From Pseudomonas sp. SCB32 (GTDB lineage Bacteria > Pseudomonadota > Gammaproteobacteria > Pseudomonadales > Pseudomonadaceae): a DNA stretch of 64,000 nucleotides. Each line of letters starts with the position of its first letter. Position 1 is the first letter of the stretch. The notes under the pieces are model-generated. The model had not been told where the DNA came from, searched no databases, and saw nothing but the letters and a program-made list of their open reading frames with translations. Below, piece after piece: positions 48,529 through 58,570 of the stretch. Location: assembly GCF_009189165.1 (NCBI RefSeq), contig NZ_CP045118.1, positions 558,001 to 622,000 of the forward strand, read 5' to 3'. A program made the translations under genes and the position numbers.

Positions 48529-50082
48529 TCAAATGGGTGGGATGATCAGGTCAAGCCGCGGGTATCCCTCCTCGCCGTCGCGTTCACCCTTTGGGGGCAT
48601 GTGGAAGGTGTTGACCAGATTGTCGCCCTGCAGGGTTTCCAGGTGGATGTCGAAGCCCCACAGGCGGTGCAGGTGCTTGAGTACGTCATCGGTGGAGTCG
48701 CCCAGCGGTTTGCGGTCGTGCTGCTGGTGGCGCAGGGTCAGCGAGCGGTCGCCCCGGCGGTCGACGTCCCAGATCTGGATATTCGGCTCGCGGTTGCCGA
48801 GGTTGTACTGCGCGGCCAGGGTTTCGCGGATCTTGCGGTAGCCGTCGTCGTCGTGGATGGCGTCGACCAGCAGGTCGTCCTTCTGGTCGTCGTCGAGGAT
48901 GCTGAACAGCTTGAACTCGCGAATCACCTTGGGCGAGAGGAACTGCAGGACGAAGCTCTCGTCCTTGAAACTCTTCATGGCGAATTTCAGGGTGGCCAGC
49001 CAGTCGCTCCCGGCGTAGTCCGGGAACCAGCGCTTGTCTTCCTCGGTGGGGTTTTCGCAGATACGGCGGATGTCGCGGTACATGGCGAAGCCCAGGGCGT
49101 AGGGGTTGATGCCGCTGTAGTAGGGGCTGTCGAAGCCGGGCTGGTAGACCACGCTGGTGTGGTACTGCAGGAACTCCATCATGAAGCCGTCGCTGACCAG
49201 GCCTTCGTCGTACAGGTCGTTGATCAGGGTGTAGTGCCAGAAGGTCGCCCAGCCTTCGTTCATCACCTGGGTCTGGCGCTGCGGGTAGAAGTACTGCGCG
49301 ACCTTGCGCACGATGCGCACTACTTCACGCTGCCAGGGTTCCAGCAGCGGGGCGTTCTTCTCGATGAAGTAGAGGATGTTCTCCTGCGGCTCGCTGGGAT
49401 AGCGGGCCAGCCCCTGCTCCTTGTCCTTGCCGGTGGCCTTGGGAATGGTTCGCCAGAGATCATTCACCTGGCGCTGGATCTGTTCCTCGCGCTCCTTCTG
49501 GCGCTGCCGCTCTTCCTCGGCGGAGATCGGGTAGGGTCGCTTGTAGCGGTCCACGCCGTAGTTCATGAGGGCGTGGCAGGAGTCCAGCAGGTCTTCCACG
49601 GCGTCGATGCCGTAACGCTCCTCGCACTTGTTGATGTAGGACTTGGCGAACACCAGGTAGTCGATGATCGAGGTGGCGTCGGTCCAGGTGCGGAACAGGT
49701 AGTTGCCCTTGAAGAAGCTGTTGTGCCCGTAGCAGGCGTGAGCGATCACCAGCGCCTGCATGCACTGGGTGTTCTCTTCCATCAGGTAGGCGATGCACGG
49801 ATCGGAGTTGATCACGATCTCATAGGCGAGGCCCATCTGGCCGCGCTTGTAGTTCTTTTCCGTGCTGAGGAAGTGCTTCCCATAGGACCAGTGGTTGTAA
49901 CCGATGGGCATGCCGACGGAGGCGTAGGCGTCCATCATCTGCTCGGCGGTGATCACCTCGATCTGGTTGGGGTAGGTGTCCAGCGCGTAGCGCTCGGCGA
50001 GCCGACTGATCTCGCGGTCGTACTGCTGGATCAGCTCGAAGGTCCACTCCGAGCCGGTAGCGATCGGCTGGCGCTTGCTCAT
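48529..50082 (-). CDS. SpoVR family protein (YcgB-like)
   Basis: 517 residues from the ATG at 50082, overlapping the DUF444 stop as ATGA. SpoVR hallmarks: [70 protein letters not shown] and [22 protein letters not shown]. This is a widely conserved stress- and stationary-phase-linked protein of unknown biochemical role. It is the third gene of the prkA–DUF444–spoVR operon, as in PA0588–PA0586 and E. coli yeaG–yeaH–ycgB. Confidence 0.97.
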   Translation of the reverse strand: MSKRQPIATGSEWTFELIQQYDREISRLAERYALDTYPNQIEVITAEQMMDAYASVGMPIGYNHWSYGKHFLSTEKNYKRGQMGLAYEIVINSDPCIAYLMEENTQCMQALVIAHACYGHNSFFKGNYLFRTWTDATSIIDYLVFAKSYINKCEERYGIDAVEDLLDSCHALMNYGVDRYKRPYPISAEEERQRQKEREEQIQRQVNDLWRTIPKATGKDKEQGLARYPSEPQENILYFIEKNAPLLEPWQREVVRIVRKVAQYFYPQRQTQVMNEGWATFWHYTLINDLYDEGLVSDGFMMEFLQYHTSVVYQPGFDSPYYSGINPYALGFAMYRDIRRICENPTEEDKRWFPDYAGSDWLATLKFAMKSFKDESFVLQFLSPKVIREFKLFSILDDDQKDDLLVDAIHDDDGYRKIRETLAAQYNLGNREPNIQIWDVDRRGDRSLTLRHQQHDRKPLGDSTDDVLKHLHRLWGFDIHLETLQGDNLVNTFHMPPKGERDGEEGYPRLDLIIPPI

Positions 50083-51350
50083 GCGACGAGCCTCCTCTGG
50101 AACAGCTCGCGGAACACCGGATAGATGTCCGAGGCGGAGACGATCTGCTGCTGGGCGAAGCTGTCTTCGAAGCTGTCGCGGATCTTCTCGTACTCGAACC
50201 ACAGCGCCTGGTGCTCGCGCGGGGTGATCTCGACGTAGGTGTAGTACTGCACGAACGGCATGATCTGTTTCATCAGGATATCGCGGCAGACCGGAGAATC
50301 ATCGTTCCAGTTGTCGCCATCCGAGGCTTGGGCGGCGTAGATGTTCCACTCGTTGGTGGGGTAACGCTCGGCCATCACCTCCTGCATCAGCTTCAGGGCG
50401 CTGGAGACGATGGTGCCGCCGGTTTCGCGGGAATAGAAGAACTCTTCCTCGTCCACTTCGCGGGCGCTGGTGTGGTGGCGGATGAACACCACTTCGATCT
50501 TCTCGTAGTTCCGCTTGAGGAACAGGTAGAGCAGGATGAAGAAGCGCTTGGCGATGTCCTTGGTGGCCTGGGTCATGGAGCCGGAGACGTCCATCAGGCA
50601 GAACATCACGGCCTTGGAGGTAGGGTTGGGCTGCTTGATCAGCAGGTTGTACTTGAGGTCGAAGGTGTCGAGGAACGGCACGCGGTCGATGCGCGCGCGC
50701 ATCTTGGCGATTTCCAGTTCCAGCGCCTGGATGTCCCCCAGGTTGTCCGGCTCCTCGCGTTTCAGACGGTCCAGTTCGGCCAGCGCCGCGCGCAGTTTGC
50801 TGCGGGTCGAGCCGGACAGCGCGATGCGCCGCGCGTGGGCCGAGCGCAGGGTGCGGACGATGTTGATGCGGGACGGATTGCCTTCGTTGCTGATGCCGGC
50901 GCGCACGGTCTTGAAGGTGTCGCTGCCGGTAAGGTGGCGCTTGACCAGGTTGGGCAGCTCCAGGTCCTCGAACATGAAGTCGAGGAACTCCTCCTGGGTG
51001 ATCTGGAAGACGAAATCGTCCATCCCGTCGCCCTGGTTGCTGGCCTTGCCGCCGCCGCGTCCACCGCCGCCGCCCTGAGGGCGTGGAATGTGCTCTCCGG
51101 AGGTGAACTCCTTGTTGCCGGGGTGGACGACCGTCTGCCGGCCGCCACGGCCATGGTGCAGCACCGGCTCGTCGATATCGCGGCCGGGAATACTGATCTG
51201 CTCGCCATGTTCCATATCGGTGATGGAACGACGGCTGACCGCCTCTTCCACCGCCTTCTTGATGTGCTCACGGTAACGCCGCAAGAAGCGCTGGCGATTC
51301 ACCGTGCTCTTGTTCTTGCCGTTCAGACGCCGGTCGATGACGTAGCTCAT
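50079..51350 (-). CDS. DUF444 protein (YeaH-like, VWA-type)
   Basis: 423 residues. A basic N-terminal region, a Gly-rich linker ([17 protein letters not shown]) and a VWA-like domain with the MIDAS motif [18 protein letters not shown]. The operon links it to the PrkA kinase and SpoVR; E. coli YeaG and YeaH act together in nitrogen-starvation survival. There is a four-base overlap with spoVR. Confidence 0.96.
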   Translation of the reverse strand: MSYVIDRRLNGKNKSTVNRQRFLRRYREHIKKAVEEAVSRRSITDMEHGEQISIPGRDIDEPVLHHGRGGRQTVVHPGNKEFTSGEHIPRPQGGGGGRGGGKASNQGDGMDDFVFQITQEEFLDFMFEDLELPNLVKRHLTGSDTFKTVRAGISNEGNPSRINIVRTLRSAHARRIALSGSTRSKLRAALAELDRLKREEPDNLGDIQALELEIAKMRARIDRVPFLDTFDLKYNLLIKQPNPTSKAVMFCLMDVSGSMTQATKDIAKRFFILLYLFLKRNYEKIEVVFIRHHTSAREVDEEEFFYSRETGGTIVSSALKLMQEVMAERYPTNEWNIYAAQASDGDNWNDDSPVCRDILMKQIMPFVQYYTYVEITPREHQALWFEYEKIRDSFEDSFAQQQIVSASDIYPVFRELFQRRLVA

Positions 51351-51442
51351 GAATGCTCCTCAGGGTCTGATGCGCAGCGGCGCTACCGCCACGGACCCGA
51401 CGGCAACCGGCGCGGCGGAATTACCGCCGCGCCGATGGCAGA

Positions 51443-53365
51443 CTACTGCGACTTGCGAACGCGCAGATACCATTCCGACAGCAGGCGCACCTGCTTCTCG
51501 GTGTAACCGCGCTCGACCATGCGTTTGACGAAGTCGTTGTGCTTCTGCTGATCCTCCTTGCTCGCCTTGGCATTGAAACTGATGACGGGCAGCAGGTCCT
51601 CGGTGTTGGAGAACATCTTCTTCTCGATCACCACGCGCAGCTTCTCGTACGACAGCCAGCTGGGGTTCTTGCCGTTGTTGCCGGCACGGGCGCGCAGCAC
51701 GAAGTTGACGATTTCGTTGCGGAAGTCCTTCGGGTTGCTGATGCCGGCGGGTTTCTCGATCTTCTCCAGTTCCTCGTTGAGGGCGGCGCGGTTGAGGATC
51801 TCCCCGGTTTCCGGGTCGCGGTATTCCTGGTCCTGGATCCAGAAGTCGGCGTACAGCACGTAGCGGTCGAAGATGTTCTGGCCGTACTCGCTGTAGGACT
51901 CCAGGTACGCGGTCTGGATTTCCTTGCCAATGAATTCGACGTAGCGCGGCGCCAGGTATTCCTTCAGGAAGCGCAGGTAGCGCTCGCGGGTTTCCGGCGG
52001 GAACTGTTCCTGTTCGATCTGCTGTTCCAGCACGTAGAGCAGGTGCACCGGGTTGGCCGCGATTTCATGCGGGTCGAAGTTGAAGACTTTCGACAGGATC
52101 TTGAAGGCGAAGCGGGTGGAAAGCCCGGCCATGCCCTCGTCGACCCCGGCGGTGTCGCGGTATTCCTGGATGGACTTGGCCTTGGGATCGGTGTCCTTCA
52201 GGTTCTCGCCGTCGTAGACGCGCATCTTCGAATAGATGTTGGAGTTTTCCGGCTCCTTCAGGCGCGACAGTACGGAGAACTGCGAGAGCATCTTCAGGGT
52301 GTCCGGCGCGCAGTGGGCGTGCGCCAGCGAGCTGTTGATCAGCAGCTTGTCGTAGATCTTGATCTCGTCGGAGACGCGCAGGCAGTACGGCACCTTGACG
52401 ATGTAGATCCGGTCGATGAAGGCCTCGTTGTTCTTGTTGTTGCGGAAGCTGTGCCACTCGGATTCGTTTGAGTGGGCCAGGATGATGCCGCTATAGGGCA
52501 GGGAACCTAGGCCTTCGGTGCTGTTGTAGTTGCCTTCCTGGGTGGCGGTGAGCAAGGGGTGCAGGACCTTGATCGGTGCCTTGAACATCTCGACGAATTC
52601 CATCAGGCCCTGGTTGGCCCGGCACAGCGCTCCCGAGTAGCTGTAGGCGTCGGCGTCGTTCTGCGGGAACTCTTCCAGCTTGCGGATATCCACCTTGCCG
52701 ACCAGCGCGGAGATGTCCTGGTTGTTCTCATCCCCGGGCTCGGTCTTGGCTATGGCGATCTGGTTGAGGATCGACGGGTGCAGCTTGACCACGCGGAACT
52801 GGCTGATGTCGCCGCCGAATTCATTCAGGCGCTTGGTCGCCCAGGGCGACATCACCGAGCGCAGGTAGCGCCGGGGAATGCCATAGTCCTCTTCGAGGAT
52901 GGCGCCGTCTTCATCGGGGTTGAACAGCCCCAAGGGCGATTCGAACACCGGCGAGCCCTTGATGGCGTAGAAGGGCACGTGCTCCATCAGCTGCTTGAGC
53001 TTTTCGGCCAGGGACGACTTGCCACCGCCCACTGGGCCGAGGAGGTAAAGGATCTGCTTCTTCTCTTCCAGGCCCTGGGCCGCGTGACGGAAGAAGGCGA
53101 CGATCTGGTCGATGCACTCTTCCATGCCATGGAAGTCGGCAAAGGCCGGGTAGCGGCGGATCACCTTGTTGGAGAAGATCCGCGACAGGCGCGAATCGAC
53201 GGAGGTGTCCAGTAGCTCGGGCTCACCGATGGCCATCAGTATCCGTTCGGCAGCGGTGGCGTAGGCGGTCTTGTCCTGCTTGCAGAGATCCAGGTACTCC
53301 TGCAGGGAGTATTCCTCTTGGCGGGTCGCTTCGAAGCGTTCCTGGAAGTGACTGAAAATGCTCAT
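51443..53365 (-). CDS. PrkA family serine kinase (YeaG-like)
   Basis: 640 residues from the ATG at 53365, as in E. coli YeaG. An N-terminal AAA-type PrkA domain has Walker A LLGPVGGGKSSLAEKL, followed by YSGALCRANQGLMEF and a C-terminal PrkA kinase-like region. It is a cytoplasmic stress-response kinase/AAA protein and the first gene of the operon with DUF444 and SpoVR. The 288 bases upstream to glpE hold no gene. Confidence 0.96.
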   Translation of the reverse strand: MSIFSHFQERFEATRQEEYSLQEYLDLCKQDKTAYATAAERILMAIGEPELLDTSVDSRLSRIFSNKVIRRYPAFADFHGMEECIDQIVAFFRHAAQGLEEKKQILYLLGPVGGGKSSLAEKLKQLMEHVPFYAIKGSPVFESPLGLFNPDEDGAILEEDYGIPRRYLRSVMSPWATKRLNEFGGDISQFRVVKLHPSILNQIAIAKTEPGDENNQDISALVGKVDIRKLEEFPQNDADAYSYSGALCRANQGLMEFVEMFKAPIKVLHPLLTATQEGNYNSTEGLGSLPYSGIILAHSNESEWHSFRNNKNNEAFIDRIYIVKVPYCLRVSDEIKIYDKLLINSSLAHAHCAPDTLKMLSQFSVLSRLKEPENSNIYSKMRVYDGENLKDTDPKAKSIQEYRDTAGVDEGMAGLSTRFAFKILSKVFNFDPHEIAANPVHLLYVLEQQIEQEQFPPETRERYLRFLKEYLAPRYVEFIGKEIQTAYLESYSEYGQNIFDRYVLYADFWIQDQEYRDPETGEILNRAALNEELEKIEKPAGISNPKDFRNEIVNFVLRARAGNNGKNPSWLSYEKLRVVIEKKMFSNTEDLLPVISFNAKASKEDQQKHNDFVKRMVERGYTEKQVRLLSEWYLRVRKSQ

Positions 53366-53653
53366 GACGTCTCCTCGCTCGATGCATGGAGCCGGCGCGG
53401 GATCGGTCGTGTGCGGGTGCGGTCGGGCCGCCAGTGATGCCGGCGAGAATCCCCCAGAACTCCAACGGAACCTGGCCACTGCCCTGATCCGCCCCAAATG
53501 GTCACTGCCGATTACCCGGAAGCCGGTGTGCCGGCTCTCCCTGTTTTGGATGGCCTGAGGGAAAGGATAGTTCGTTCTCAGACCTGTAAAGGGCGAAAGC
53601 GCGAGAAGTTACAGATTTTTTGGGGGGTTATTCCGCCCCTTTCGTAAGGGCTT

Positions 53654-53983
53654 TCAGTCGGAGCCGCCCGCGCTGGTATCCGCGGGATAGACGCTGCGCC
53701 ACAGTTCGAAGCCGCCGTCGAGGCTGTACACCTCGGAGAAGCCCTGCTGGACGAAATAGGCGGCCGCGCTCTGGCTGGAGTTGCCGTGGTAGCAGACCAC
53801 GACCAACGGTGCGTCCATGTCCGCTTCGCGGATGAAATCGGCCACCGAGTAGTTGTCGATGTGCCGCGAGCCAGTGATATGGCCCATGGCGTAGCTCTGC
53901 GGGTCGCGGATATCGACGACCTGGGCGCCACCTTCGCGCAGTTGTTGGGCCAGGTCGGGGGCGATGCGCTTGAAGTCGCTCAT
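53654..53983 (-). CDS. glpE: Thiosulfate sulfurtransferase GlpE
   Basis: 109 residues, a single rhodanese domain. The active loop is [13 protein letters not shown] with the catalytic Cys; [21 protein letters not shown] is the rhodanese N-terminal signature. It transfers sulfane sulfur from thiosulfate to cyanide or thioredoxin in the cytoplasm. It lies just downstream of apaH on the same strand. Confidence 0.95.
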   Translation of the reverse strand: MSDFKRIAPDLAQQLREGGAQVVDIRDPQSYAMGHITGSRHIDNYSVADFIREADMDAPLVVVCYHGNSSQSAAAYFVQQGFSEVYSLDGGFELWRSVYPADTSAGGSD

Positions 53984-54026
53984 GTGGGGTACCTCGCAAG
54001 ACGCGGGGCGCTCGGCCCCGCTGGAA

Positions 54027-54851
54027 TCAGGGGTGTTCCTTGGCGCAGTCGCAGTGGATGCGCTCGAAGGTATCGACGTTCAGCAGGGTCATGCTGCCGC
54101 CCCAGACGCATCCGGTGTCCAGGGCGAACAGGCCGGGCACATCGCACTGGCCTTCCAGTGCCGCCCAGTGGCCGAAGATGACCTTGCGTCCGGCGGCCTT
54201 GCGTTCGGCGTAGCTGAACCAGGGGGCGTAGCCGGGCGGGGCGGTGTCCAGGCCCTCCTTGGATTTCAGGTCGAGCTTGCCTTCCGGGGTGCAGAAACGC
54301 ATGCGCGTGAAGTAGTTGGTGATCACCCGCAGGCGCTCGATGCCATGCAGCTTCTTGTCCCACTTGGCCGGTTCGTTGCCGTACATGCCGTCGAGGAACA
54401 GCGGCAGTTGCTCGTCGTCGCGCAGCACGGCTTCCACTTCGGCAGCGCGCTGCAGGGACTTCTCGATGGACCACTGCGGCGGAATGCCGGCGTGCACCAG
54501 GGTGATGTCACGCTCGGCATCGTGGTAGACCAGCTGCTGCTGGCGCAGCCATTCGATCAGCTCGGCGCTGTCCGGCGCTTCGATGATCTCGCGCAGGGTG
54601 TCGTTCTTCTTCAGGCGCTCGGTGTTGTAGGCCACGGCTACCAGGTGCAGGTCATGGTTGCCCAGCACGCAGACCAGCGACTGGCGGATGGCGTAGAGGT
54701 AGCGCAGGGTTTCCAGCGATGCCGGGCCACGGTTGACCAGGTCGCCGACCAGCCAGAGCTTGTCTTTCGCGGGGTCGAACCGTACCTGATCGAGCAGGCA
54801 CTTGAGGGGTTCCAGGCAGCCTTGCAGGTCGCCAACGGCATACGTGGCCAT
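54027..54851 (-). CDS. apaH: Diadenosine tetraphosphatase ApaH
   Basis: 274 residues from the ATG at 54851. Metallophosphatase motifs: [47 protein letters not shown]. It splits Ap4A into two ADP, a stress-linked dinucleotide turnover that also alters RNA 5' caps. The start touches the apaG stop (TGATG), so the pair is coupled. Confidence 0.97.
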   Translation of the reverse strand: MATYAVGDLQGCLEPLKCLLDQVRFDPAKDKLWLVGDLVNRGPASLETLRYLYAIRQSLVCVLGNHDLHLVAVAYNTERLKKNDTLREIIEAPDSAELIEWLRQQQLVYHDAERDITLVHAGIPPQWSIEKSLQRAAEVEAVLRDDEQLPLFLDGMYGNEPAKWDKKLHGIERLRVITNYFTRMRFCTPEGKLDLKSKEGLDTAPPGYAPWFSYAERKAAGRKVIFGHWAALEGQCDVPGLFALDTGCVWGGSMTLLNVDTFERIHCDCAKEHP

Positions 54852-55231
54852 CAGTGCAGGGCTCCCGGCACGGCAAGGCGGAACACCGGGATCTCGGCGT
54901 CGAAGTGATGGCCGTCGTCGGCGATCATCTGGTAACTGCCGTGCATGCTGCCCACTTGCGTGGCCAGTACGGTGCCGCTGGTGTAGGTGTGGCTGGCGCC
55001 CGGTTCGATCAGCGGCTTTTCGCCGACCACGCCGGCGCCGCGCACTTCCTGCACGTGACCGTTGCCGTCGGTGATGACCCAATGGCGGGTCAGCAGCTTG
55101 GCGGCCTGCTCGCCCTGGTTGTGGATGGTCACGGTGTAGGCGAATACGTAGCGCTGCTGCTCCGGCTGGGACTGCTCGGGCAGATGGCGGGTGGTGACGC
55201 TGACGGTGACGTTGTAGCGCGGGTCGCTCAT
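54851..55231 (-). CDS. apaG: ApaG protein (Co2+/Mg2+ efflux-linked, FN3-like fold)
   Basis: 126 residues: [51 protein letters not shown] is the ApaG signature, and [20 protein letters not shown] follows. It is a small beta-sandwich. Its molecular role is not settled. It lies between rsmA and apaH with overlapping ends, the conserved rsmA–apaG–apaH operon. Confidence 0.97.
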   Translation of the reverse strand: MSDPRYNVTVSVTTRHLPEQSQPEQQRYVFAYTVTIHNQGEQAAKLLTRHWVITDGNGHVQEVRGAGVVGEKPLIEPGASHTYTSGTVLATQVGSMHGSYQMIADDGHHFDAEIPVFRLAVPGALH

Positions 55232-56046
55232 GCGGAAGTGTCCTGCGCAGGCTGGTCGCTAAGACGATTGGCCAGGCGCACGAAGTCGGCCACGTCCAGC
55301 TGCTCGGGGCGCAGGGTCGGGTCGACGCCGGCGGCCTCGATCTCTTCCACGCTCATCAGCGCGCGCAGCGTGTTGCGCAAGGTCTTGCGGCGCTGGTTGA
55401 AGGCTTCGCGGACGATGCGTTCGAGCAGGCGATGGTCCTTGGCTGGGTGTGGCAGTTCGGTATAGGGAACCAGGCGCACGATCGCCGATTCGACTTTCGG
55501 CGGCGGGTTGAATGCGCCGGGGCCGACGGTGAAGAGATAATCCACGCGGCAGAAGTACTGCACCATGATCGACAGACGGCCCCAGTCGCCGTTGCCCGGC
55601 TCGGCGGCCAAGCGCTCCACCACTTCCTTCTGCAGCATGAAATGCATGTCCTGGATGAGCGAGGCATGATCCAGGAGGTGGAAGATCAGCGGGGTGGAAA
55701 TGTTGTAGGGCAGGTTGCCGACCACGCGCAGCTTGTCCTCGGGGGAGGCGACCAGCGTGGAAAAGTCGAACTTCATGGCGTCGCCTTGGTGCAGGCTGAA
55801 GTTGGGTTTGAGGCCAAAGCGCCATTTCAGTTGCGGGATCAGGTCCAGGTCCAGCTCGATCACGTCGAGCTTGGCGCCGCTGTCCACCAGGCCTTCGGTC
55901 AGGGCGCCCTGGCCCGGGCCGATTTCCAGCAGGTGCTGGCCTTCCTTGGCGGCGATGGCACGCAGGATCTTGTGAATCACCCCGGCGTCATGCAGGAAGT
56001 TCTGGCCAAAGCGTTTGCGGGCGCGGTGTTGGAAAAGTTCGGACAT
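55228..56046 (-). CDS. rsmA: 16S rRNA dimethyladenosine transferase RsmA (KsgA)
   Basis: 272 residues. SAM-binding [16 protein letters not shown] and [15 protein letters not shown], with the catalytic [12 protein letters not shown]. It dimethylates two adjacent adenosines near the 16S 3' end during 30S maturation. The name ksgA avoids confusion with the RsmA regulator, of which the prophage carries a CsrA-type homologue. The gene overlaps apaG by four bases. Confidence 0.98.
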   Translation of the reverse strand: MSELFQHRARKRFGQNFLHDAGVIHKILRAIAAKEGQHLLEIGPGQGALTEGLVDSGAKLDVIELDLDLIPQLKWRFGLKPNFSLHQGDAMKFDFSTLVASPEDKLRVVGNLPYNISTPLIFHLLDHASLIQDMHFMLQKEVVERLAAEPGNGDWGRLSIMVQYFCRVDYLFTVGPGAFNPPPKVESAIVRLVPYTELPHPAKDHRLLERIVREAFNQRRKTLRNTLRALMSVEEIEAAGVDPTLRPEQLDVADFVRLANRLSDQPAQDTSA

Positions 56047-56162
56047 CGAGGGCTCCGGAGGAGCAGCTGGGAGCGCAAGGCTGCGAGCTGGGGACGAAAA
56101 ACCGTCAGTTTACCAGCCCCGCGCGGCCAGCACGAAACGCTGGCCGAACGGAGCAACGGGAT

Positions 56163-57164
56163 TCAGCGGCGCGCGGCGCCGGCTTCGGCCATCTGGTAGG
56201 CGGTTTCCAGGGCAACCTGCAGGCTGCCGCTGTCGATCCGGCCGGTGCCGGCCAGGTCCAGGGCGGTGCCGTGGTCCACCGATGTGCGGATGATCGGCAG
56301 GCCCAGGGTGACGTTGACCGCCGCGCCGAAACCCTTGTACTTGAGCACCGGCAGGCCCTGGTCGTGGTACATGGCGAGCACCGCGTCGCAGTGGTCCAGG
56401 TGCTTGGGGGTGAACAGGGTGTCGGCCGGCAGCGGGCCGATCAGCTGCATACCCTCGGTGCGCAGGCGCTCAAGCGTTGGCTCGATGACGTCGATTTCCT
56501 CGTGGCCGAGGTGGCCGCCTTCACCAGCGTGGGGGTTAAGGCCGCAGACCAGGATGCGCGGGTTGGCCAGGCCGAACTTGTCGCGCAGGTCGGCGTGGAG
56601 GATGCGGGTGACGCGCTCCAGGCGCTCCGGGGTGATGGCGTCGGCGATCTGCCGCAGCGGCAGGTGGGTGGTCACCAGGGCAACGCGCAGGCCTCGGGTT
56701 GCCAGCATCATGACGACCTGGGCGGTGGAGGTCAGGTCGGCGAGGAATTCGGTGTGGCCGGAGAAGGCGATACCCGCCTCGTTGATCACGCCCTTGTGCA
56801 CCGGCGCGGTGATCATCCCGGCGAAGTGTCCATCGAGGCAGCCCTGGCCGGCACGGGTCAGGGTTTCCAGTACATAGGCGGCGTTGGCCTTGTCCAGCTT
56901 GCCCGGCTCGACCGGCGCGGCCAGCGGGGTATCCCAGACATACAGGGTACCGGCGGCGGCAGGTGCGCTCGGCCACTGGCCGGGGCCGACTTCCTGCAGG
57001 GTGATGTCCAGCCCCAGCAGGGTGGCGCGCTCCGCCAGCAGCTCGCGGCTGGCGACGGCGACCAGCGGGTGCGGCTGCGCCTCGCGGGCCAGCAGCAGGC
57101 AGAGGTCAGGGCCGATACCGGCAGGCTCGCCGGGGGTCAGGGCAAACAGCGGGGAAGTGCTCAT
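56163..57164 (-). CDS. pdxA: 4-hydroxythreonine-4-phosphate dehydrogenase PdxA
   Basis: 333 residues. Metal-binding histidines lie in [21 protein letters not shown] and [14 protein letters not shown]-terminal [12 protein letters not shown] is the family start. It makes the 3-amino-1-hydroxyacetone phosphate precursor of pyridoxal phosphate. It is followed by rsmA after 116 bases and preceded by the surA terminator. Confidence 0.97.
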   Translation of the reverse strand: MSTSPLFALTPGEPAGIGPDLCLLLAREAQPHPLVAVASRELLAERATLLGLDITLQEVGPGQWPSAPAAAGTLYVWDTPLAAPVEPGKLDKANAAYVLETLTRAGQGCLDGHFAGMITAPVHKGVINEAGIAFSGHTEFLADLTSTAQVVMMLATRGLRVALVTTHLPLRQIADAITPERLERVTRILHADLRDKFGLANPRILVCGLNPHAGEGGHLGHEEIDVIEPTLERLRTEGMQLIGPLPADTLFTPKHLDHCDAVLAMYHDQGLPVLKYKGFGAAVNVTLGLPIIRTSVDHGTALDLAGTGRIDSGSLQVALETAYQMAEAGAARR

Positions 57165-57230
57165 CAGGCGATCTCGAATCAGGACGTTGGCGCGGATGCG
57201 CCTACTCTACGACGAAGCTTCATGCAGGCA

Positions 57231-57262
57231 AAAAGAAACCCGGCCATGGCCGGGTTTCTTTT
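57231..57262. terminator. Bidirectional-looking terminator after surA
   Basis: A perfect 32-bp palindrome, AAAAGAAACCCGGCC with its complement, 16 bases past the surA stop. It ends the lptD–surA transcript. Confidence 0.88.
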
Positions 57263-57277
57263 GAGCGACTCGCGCGC

Positions 57278-58570
57278 TTACTGCTTGATCTCGACGTAGG
57301 CTTCGTCGCGGATCTGCCGCAGCCAGGCCTGCAGTTCTTCGTCGTACTTGCGTGCGCGAAGGGTCTGGGCAGCCTGCTGTTCGCGGAACTTGTCGCTGCT
57401 GTCGGTGGCGCGACGGCCGAGGACTTCCAGCACGTGCCAGCCGAACGGCGAGCGGAACGGCTTGGTGACCTGATTCTGCTGCGCGTTGTTCATCACTTCG
57501 CGGAACTCCGGCACCAGCGATTCCGGGTCGACCCAGTTGAGGTCGCCGCCATTGAGCTTGGAACCCGGGTCTTCGGAGTATTTCTTCGCCAGCTCGCTGA
57601 AGCTCTCGCCAGCCTGGATGCGCTCGTAGAGCTTCTCGGCCAGACGATGGGTTTCTTCGTCGCTGCGGATTTCGCTGGGCTTGAGCAGGATGTGACGGAC
57701 ATGAACCTCGTCACGCAGCATCTTGCTGCCGCCACGCTTCTCTTCCAGCTTGAGGATGATGTAGCCGCCCGGAGTGCGAACCGGCTCGGTCACGTCGCCC
57801 ACGGAGAGGCTGCCGATCATGCTGTCGAACGGGGAGGGCAGCTGGGCGGCCTTGCGCCAGCCGATCTCGCCGCCTTCGAGGGCGTTGTCGCCAGCCGAGC
57901 GGGACACCGCAAGCTGGTTGAAGTCCGCGCCCTGCTTGAGCTGCTGGTACATCTCCTGGGCCTGGCGGCCGGCGGCCTGCACGGTTTCCGGCGAGGCGCC
58001 ATCGGGCACCGGGATCAGGATGTTGGCCAGTCGGTACTCTTCGGAGAGCTGGATCTTACCCATGTCGGAGGCGAGGAAGTTCTGTACTTCCTGCTCGCTG
58101 ACCTGGATGCGCTCGGCGACGCGGCGCTGGCGCACGCGGCTGATGACCATCTCGCGGCGCACCTGCTCGCGGGCGTCGTCGTAGGACAGACCGTCGTGGG
58201 CGAGGGCGGCGCGGAACTGATCCAGGCTCATGTTGTTGCGCTGGGCAATGGTGCCCATGGCCTGGTTCAGCTCCTCATCGGTGATGCGGATGCCGGAGCG
58301 GTCGCCGATCTGCAGCTGGATGTTCTCGATGATCAGGCGCTCGAGCACCTGCTGGGTCAGAACATGTTCCGGCGGCAGCGGCGCGCCGCGCTTCTGGATG
58401 GTTGCACGAACTTCGCGCAGGCGCTGGTCAAGCTGGCTCTGCATCACCACGTCGTTGTCGACGATGGCGACTACACGGTCCAGCGGGACCACTTCGGCAT
58501 GCACGATGGAACTTGCCAACAGCGCGCCCAGCATCAGCGGGCGCAGGGCCTTACATAGCATTGTCTTCAC
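57278..58570 (-). CDS. surA: Periplasmic chaperone / peptidyl-prolyl isomerase SurA
   Basis: 430 residues from the GTG at 58570 (GTG AAG ACA ATG); the ATG at 58561 is an alternative. The chosen start gives the expected PAO1 length. A signal peptide ([14 protein letters not shown]) is followed by the SurA N-domain and two PpiC-type parvulin domains (about 170–275 and 285–385). It escorts outer-membrane proteins, including LptD encoded just upstream. It overlaps the lptD 3' end by 20 bases. Confidence 0.96.
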   Translation of the reverse strand: MKTMLCKALRPLMLGALLASSIVHAEVVPLDRVVAIVDNDVVMQSQLDQRLREVRATIQKRGAPLPPEHVLTQQVLERLIIENIQLQIGDRSGIRITDEELNQAMGTIAQRNNMSLDQFRAALAHDGLSYDDAREQVRREMVISRVRQRRVAERIQVSEQEVQNFLASDMGKIQLSEEYRLANILIPVPDGASPETVQAAGRQAQEMYQQLKQGADFNQLAVSRSAGDNALEGGEIGWRKAAQLPSPFDSMIGSLSVGDVTEPVRTPGGYIILKLEEKRGGSKMLRDEVHVRHILLKPSEIRSDEETHRLAEKLYERIQAGESFSELAKKYSEDPGSKLNGGDLNWVDPESLVPEFREVMNNAQQNQVTKPFRSPFGWHVLEVLGRRATDSSDKFREQQAAQTLRARKYDEELQAWLRQIRDEAYVEIKQ